The translations under genes were made by a program, and so were the position numbers. From positions 56,427,950-56,491,949 of the forward strand of contig CM071928.1 of assembly GCA_016081115.2 (NCBI GenBank): a stretch of DNA of 64,000 nucleotides, read 5' to 3'. Below the pieces are notes generated by a model. It searched no databases. It was not told where the DNA came from and was given only the letters and a program-made list of their open reading frames with translations. Below, one piece after another: positions 60,843 to 64,000 of the stretch (position 1 is the first letter of the stretch; each line of letters begins with the position of its first letter). Origin of the DNA: Rehmannia glutinosa. Lineage: Eukaryota > Streptophyta > Magnoliopsida > Lamiales > Orobanchaceae.

Positions 60843-61431
60843 TGTTGATGTCTTGATTCGATCAACAAGCCAACAAGATAAAAGTGCGTGACTATGAAAA
60901 GGGAATTAAATACCTGGAAAATGCTTAAAGTTGGATGAAGCGCTTTTTTTTATTGATAAAGCCAAGAGTAAAGCTTTTCGGTTTTTACACGCCGAATTTG
61001 AATTCTCTCTAATATATAGTGGTTTTTCTCTCTTATTTTCTCTTGTCATTTTCCTTATTAATGAGGCCTATTTATATCAATACAATTAGTGGCCAATTAG
61101 TAATTAATAATTACTATATCTCAAATATTAGTGGGACACTTGTCCTTCTTTTGTTATGCATGAGGCGCATGGTAGCCATGTGTTGGAAAGTGCTCATTGA
61201 TTTGTCCTATTGATGAGATGACAAGTGGCCCTTGGTCGGTCCTTGGAGGGTTGACTCGAGTTAGTGGGGGACGTTGAGTGGAGGAATATTGAATTTCCAC
61301 ATTCCACTCGGGTGGGGGTGGTTCGTCGATTCACGCCACCTGGATGGTCTACGTCTTCAAGTCGGTCCACGTCATCATGCGCTTGGATGGCCACATGGAA
61401 GCACTTTGACCATTTCGGCTCGGTATCATCA
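60843..61431 (-). repeat. Tat 5' LTR
   Basis: 589 bp, the partner of 39827-40440. The inner edge on the minus strand runs CATCAACA then AATTGCCGC, so a primer site near 60840-60825 is likely but diverged. Confidence 0.85.
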
Positions 61432-62685
61432 GGAACTAAACGATGGCAACAAGTCTCGTTGTGACCATGCTTTATGTCACCATCTTTAATCGTCATCAAT
61501 AATAATTTCTGACTATTTGTCACAATAATGATAGTAGTTCTTTCTCAATTCCGACTTCAAGGCTAAGTACATTATAATACTTTTTTTTTTTTTTTTTGAG
61601 GAAAGTACATTATAATACTTTGTTTTCGCATACAGGTTTTCTTAATATAATTAGCCAGAATTCCTTATTTGTTAGGTCATAATAGTCCATTTTGATCCCT
61701 TGAGATGCTAACAATACATATATAGGATACGTGAATAATTTAACAATAGCATCATCATTTAAACATCCAATGAACCGTAGTCCATACGTAGATATAGCAT
61801 GTATTACACCAACCATTTTAGAGTTAAGGAATTAAGTAAGGATAACACGATATGAATCTAACACGTTATAAGCCGGTAAAAGTTGAGAATTGGCGGGGCT
61901 AGGGTGAACTTGAATAAACACGAATAATAAACATGATGTGTTAGAATTAGCTTGAAGTGACAATTAACTTATTTGACCCGATTGTGGTATTATTATGTTG
62001 CGTTTTGTAAAAAAAAAATTATTGATTTAATATTTTGGTAGTATAATGGTTCAATTTTAAAAGATTACAAAAATATGTAATCATAATTTTCGGATTAAAA
62101 TTAATTCGTGCTATCCATATAACCCATATAAAAAGATTAATAATTAAAAATTTAAAATATACATGCTATTTTGTATTGACCCGAAAAAAAACACAAATAA
62201 TAAACAGGTCGGGTTAATATTGAGAAATTTGACATGACTAACATGAATTCTAAGTCTCAAATACGACATGCGAACTCGAATACAACACTAATTGTCACCC
62301 TAAAATTAAGAATCCATTAAAAAAAACAAATTTAAATTATACATATCGGTCAAGTGCATCAAACTAAGTCAATAAGTTATCTTCGGATTTCTATATTTTA
62401 ATTAAATAAGTAATAAGATTTCATATATTTTTGTCACTAAATAGAAATCCCAATTTTAAATTACGTGAGAAAATTAAGTTTGTCAGCACGGAACCACGCG
62501 GGATTTTAATATTTGTATATTTAACATTAACTCGACTTATGGTAGTTCAGTTAAAACTACACCAAAATCAGTCGTGTTCTGCAAAATCCTGTACTTTCAC
62601 AGTTGTATGAAGTACGATTGGTCACGAACCAAAACATATCAGTCAGAATAATAGTCAACATAATGTGGCTCAATAAAATGCGGGA
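61432..62685. other. AT-rich intergenic sequence
   Basis: No open frame of interest and no RNA gene. Contains the poly(T) insertion at 61565-61621 listed separately. Confidence 0.6.
61565..61621. repeat. Poly(T) stretch within a perfect 19-bp duplication
   Basis: AAGTACATTATAATACTTT occurs at 61565-61583 and again at 61603-61621. Between them lie only a T run and GAGG or GAGGA. This is the layout of a target duplication around a very short poly(A)-derived insertion on the minus strand. Confidence 0.7.
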
Positions 62686-63742
62686 ATTAATTAGGGATAA
62701 GGACACAATTACTCAATTTTTCTAGAAAAAAGAAAGCAAAATACGCTTTCCGGTGATTTTTTGACAAAAATATGCTTTTCTCTTTTTTTGGACAAAAATA
62801 CGCTCCCGCCAAAATTCCCGAACGTTTTTACGTTGGTTTTTCTTTGTTGTTTTTCTTTGTTGTTTCAAACATATTTGTTGTTTTTTTGTTGTTTCAAACA
62901 TGTTTCTTCTAAATTTCGGTGAAAAAATAAATTTTGCCCCCATTAAATAATTTTTATACTTGAAATCTTATAAAAAAACAAGAAATATACACATAAAATA
63001 ACACATATTAAAACCAAATAAATTTGAAAAATAATATAGAAACAACATGAGTAAAAAAACAAAATTTAATTTTTGATCCAATGCATGAAAACATAAAACA
63101 CATAGAAACAACCAAGAAACAATATAGAAACAAACTACAAACAATATAAAAACACTATATGAGCAAAAATAGCTTAAAAATAGGTATAAATTGTAATTAA
63201 ACATCGAAAACTACGTGGAAACGACAAATAAATATAAGAAAAACATTAAAAAGGGTATGGAAACAACCTAGAAACAACGTAAAAAAATATTAAAAATACC
63301 ACATGAATAAAAAAGCTTAAAAGTAGGTAAAATTGTATCTATACATTGAAAATTACATGAAAATAACAAAAGAATTATTCGAACCACATTAAAAATATTA
63401 TAAAACAACACGTAAAAACAATAGAAACAATGTACAAAACAATACATAAACAAAAAATAGCATAAAAAATAGGTAAAAATTATTTTAAAATATCGAAACA
63501 ACAAAAGAAAAACTAAGAAACAAAAATTAAACAACAATGAAACAAATTTAAACAACATCGAAACAACATATATAAACATATAAAAGAATACAGAACAAAA
63601 AAAAAAAAAAAAAAAGGTAAAAATAATCAAAAATAAGTGGAGCGTAAAAAAAAAAAAAATAGGTATAACTTGTTGATAAGAGCGTATGTTTGGTATTTTT
63701 TCAAAAAGAGGGTATATGGTGGAATTTCCCCGATTAATTAGG
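62686..63742. repeat. AT-rich repeat block flanked by 10-bp direct repeats
   Basis: ATTAATTAGG occurs at 62686-62695 and 63733-63742. The block between is about 1 kb and strongly A-rich on the plus strand. No terminal inverted repeats or coding frames were found, so an element identity is not proven; a chance AT-rich match is possible. Confidence 0.35.
63100..63650. repeat. Degenerate tandem repeat with about 145-bp period
   Basis: A TAGGTAAAAATTG-like landmark recurs at about 63181, 63324, 63470 and 63615, spaced 143-146 bp. It is followed each time by a segment resembling CATCGAAAACTACGTGGAAAC and CAACGTAAAAA. Noncoding and A-rich. Confidence 0.6.
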
Positions 63743-63779
63743 ATCCAATAGCCAATTCAATGATCCGTGATACTAAGAC

Positions 63780-64000
63780 CAACTCCAACTCAACTCTATA
63801 TCCTACACCAAAACACTAAATATGTAAAAATCTCCCTCCAACCCAACTCTAAACATTACACAAAATTGGTGCAATGAATAGTGTTACACCAAATTTGGTG
63901 TAATACTATTCCTTTACACTAGAGATGGCATGGGGCGGGGATTTTCCATACCCCTCATGGGAACCGCCCGAATGGGGCGGGGAATCCCAAAAATTCCTCC
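63780..64000. repeat. Small repeat and possible hAT-like end at the window edge
   Basis: CCAACTCCAACTCAACTCTA and a TTGGTGTAATACT/ACACCAAATTTGGTG near-palindrome (about 63880-63910) suggest a small non-autonomous element. From 63923, AGAGATGGCATGGGGCGGGG resembles a hAT-like terminus. Cut by the window end. Confidence 0.35.

Larger units (their letters stand above)
39827..61431 (-). mobile_element. Tat-type Gypsy retrotransposon, split by a nested element
   Basis: Two direct LTRs (39827-40440 and 60843-61431) begin TGTTGATG and end ATCATCA. They are flanked by GGAAT (39822-39826) and GGAAC (61432-61436), a 5-bp target duplication with one mismatch. Reading right to left: 5' LTR, gag (about 60751-59000), protease, RT, RNase H, an extra archaeal-type RNase H, integrase (to 55186), then a long non-pol region, a polypurine tract and the 3' LTR. 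The extra RNase H places it in the Tat group. Removing the Athila insertion leaves about 10.3 kb. The LTRs differ at many positions and the frames are broken, so it is older than the Copia element in SEC5. Confidence 0.85.

Noticed and set aside
62968..63630. Minus-strand Phe/Leu/Tyr-rich frames
   Set aside because: They are translations of an A-rich repeat region; no conserved motif.
1..64000. A prokaryotic-type gene cluster or defence system
   Set aside because: No operon-like runs, ribosome binding sites or long uninterrupted bacterial-type frames; the content is plant genic and transposon DNA.

Overview
The window looks like draft nuclear DNA of a flowering plant, a eudicot by its gene and transposon content. 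It is AT-rich, has long GT-AG introns, and carries plant-type LTR retrotransposons (Copia, SIRE-like Copia, Tat and Athila Gypsy), MITEs and a tRNA-derived SINE. There is one assembly gap of 100 N (23155-23254). I see one confident host gene; most of the rest is transposon sequence. No tRNA, rRNA, CRISPR or prokaryotic features were seen.

Region 1 (1-23154): a gene for the exocyst subunit SEC5 on the minus strand. I could place 21 exons from the start codon at 22318-22316 to the stop at 1861-1859, about 3.24 kb of coding sequence. Exons 5-21 read cleanly apart from one phase slip at the exon 12/13 junction. Exons 1-4, the ones nearest the gap, carry about eight one- or two-base indels. The introns hold a near-intact Copia element (8554-13491, 5-bp target duplication), a SINE (14-bp target duplication), MITE-like inverted repeats and a compound microsatellite.

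Region 2 (23255-37980): two degraded SIRE-type Copia elements in the same orientation that share one central 2.1-kb LTR (LTR-internal-LTR-internal-LTR). The first LTR is cut by the gap and the last is truncated at both ends. The central LTR contains an internally duplicated promoter-like module.

Region 3 (37981-39826): a mosaic of small repeats, including a hAT-like terminus, a repeat of GGACYAAAATTGCAA-type units, and a degenerate 22-bp minisatellite built on GTATTAGT. A short coding-like stretch here is unassigned.

Region 4 (39827-61431): a minus-strand Tat-type Gypsy element of about 10.3 kb. It is split by a plus-strand Athila-type Gypsy element (41590-52904, target duplication CTTGT). 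The Tat element also carries an antisense, apparently intron-containing gene on the plus strand between its pol and its 3' LTR. The Athila insertion interrupted that gene.

Region 5 (61432-64000): very AT-rich noncoding DNA with a poly(T) insertion bracketed by a perfect 19-bp duplication, a repeat of roughly 145-bp period, and another possible hAT-like end.

Nothing here is clearly a new biological system. The most interesting items are the antisense spliced gene in the Tat element, the catalytic-site change in a young Copia element, the shared-LTR SIRE pair with its composite LTR, and the clustering of frame-breaking indels next to the gap.
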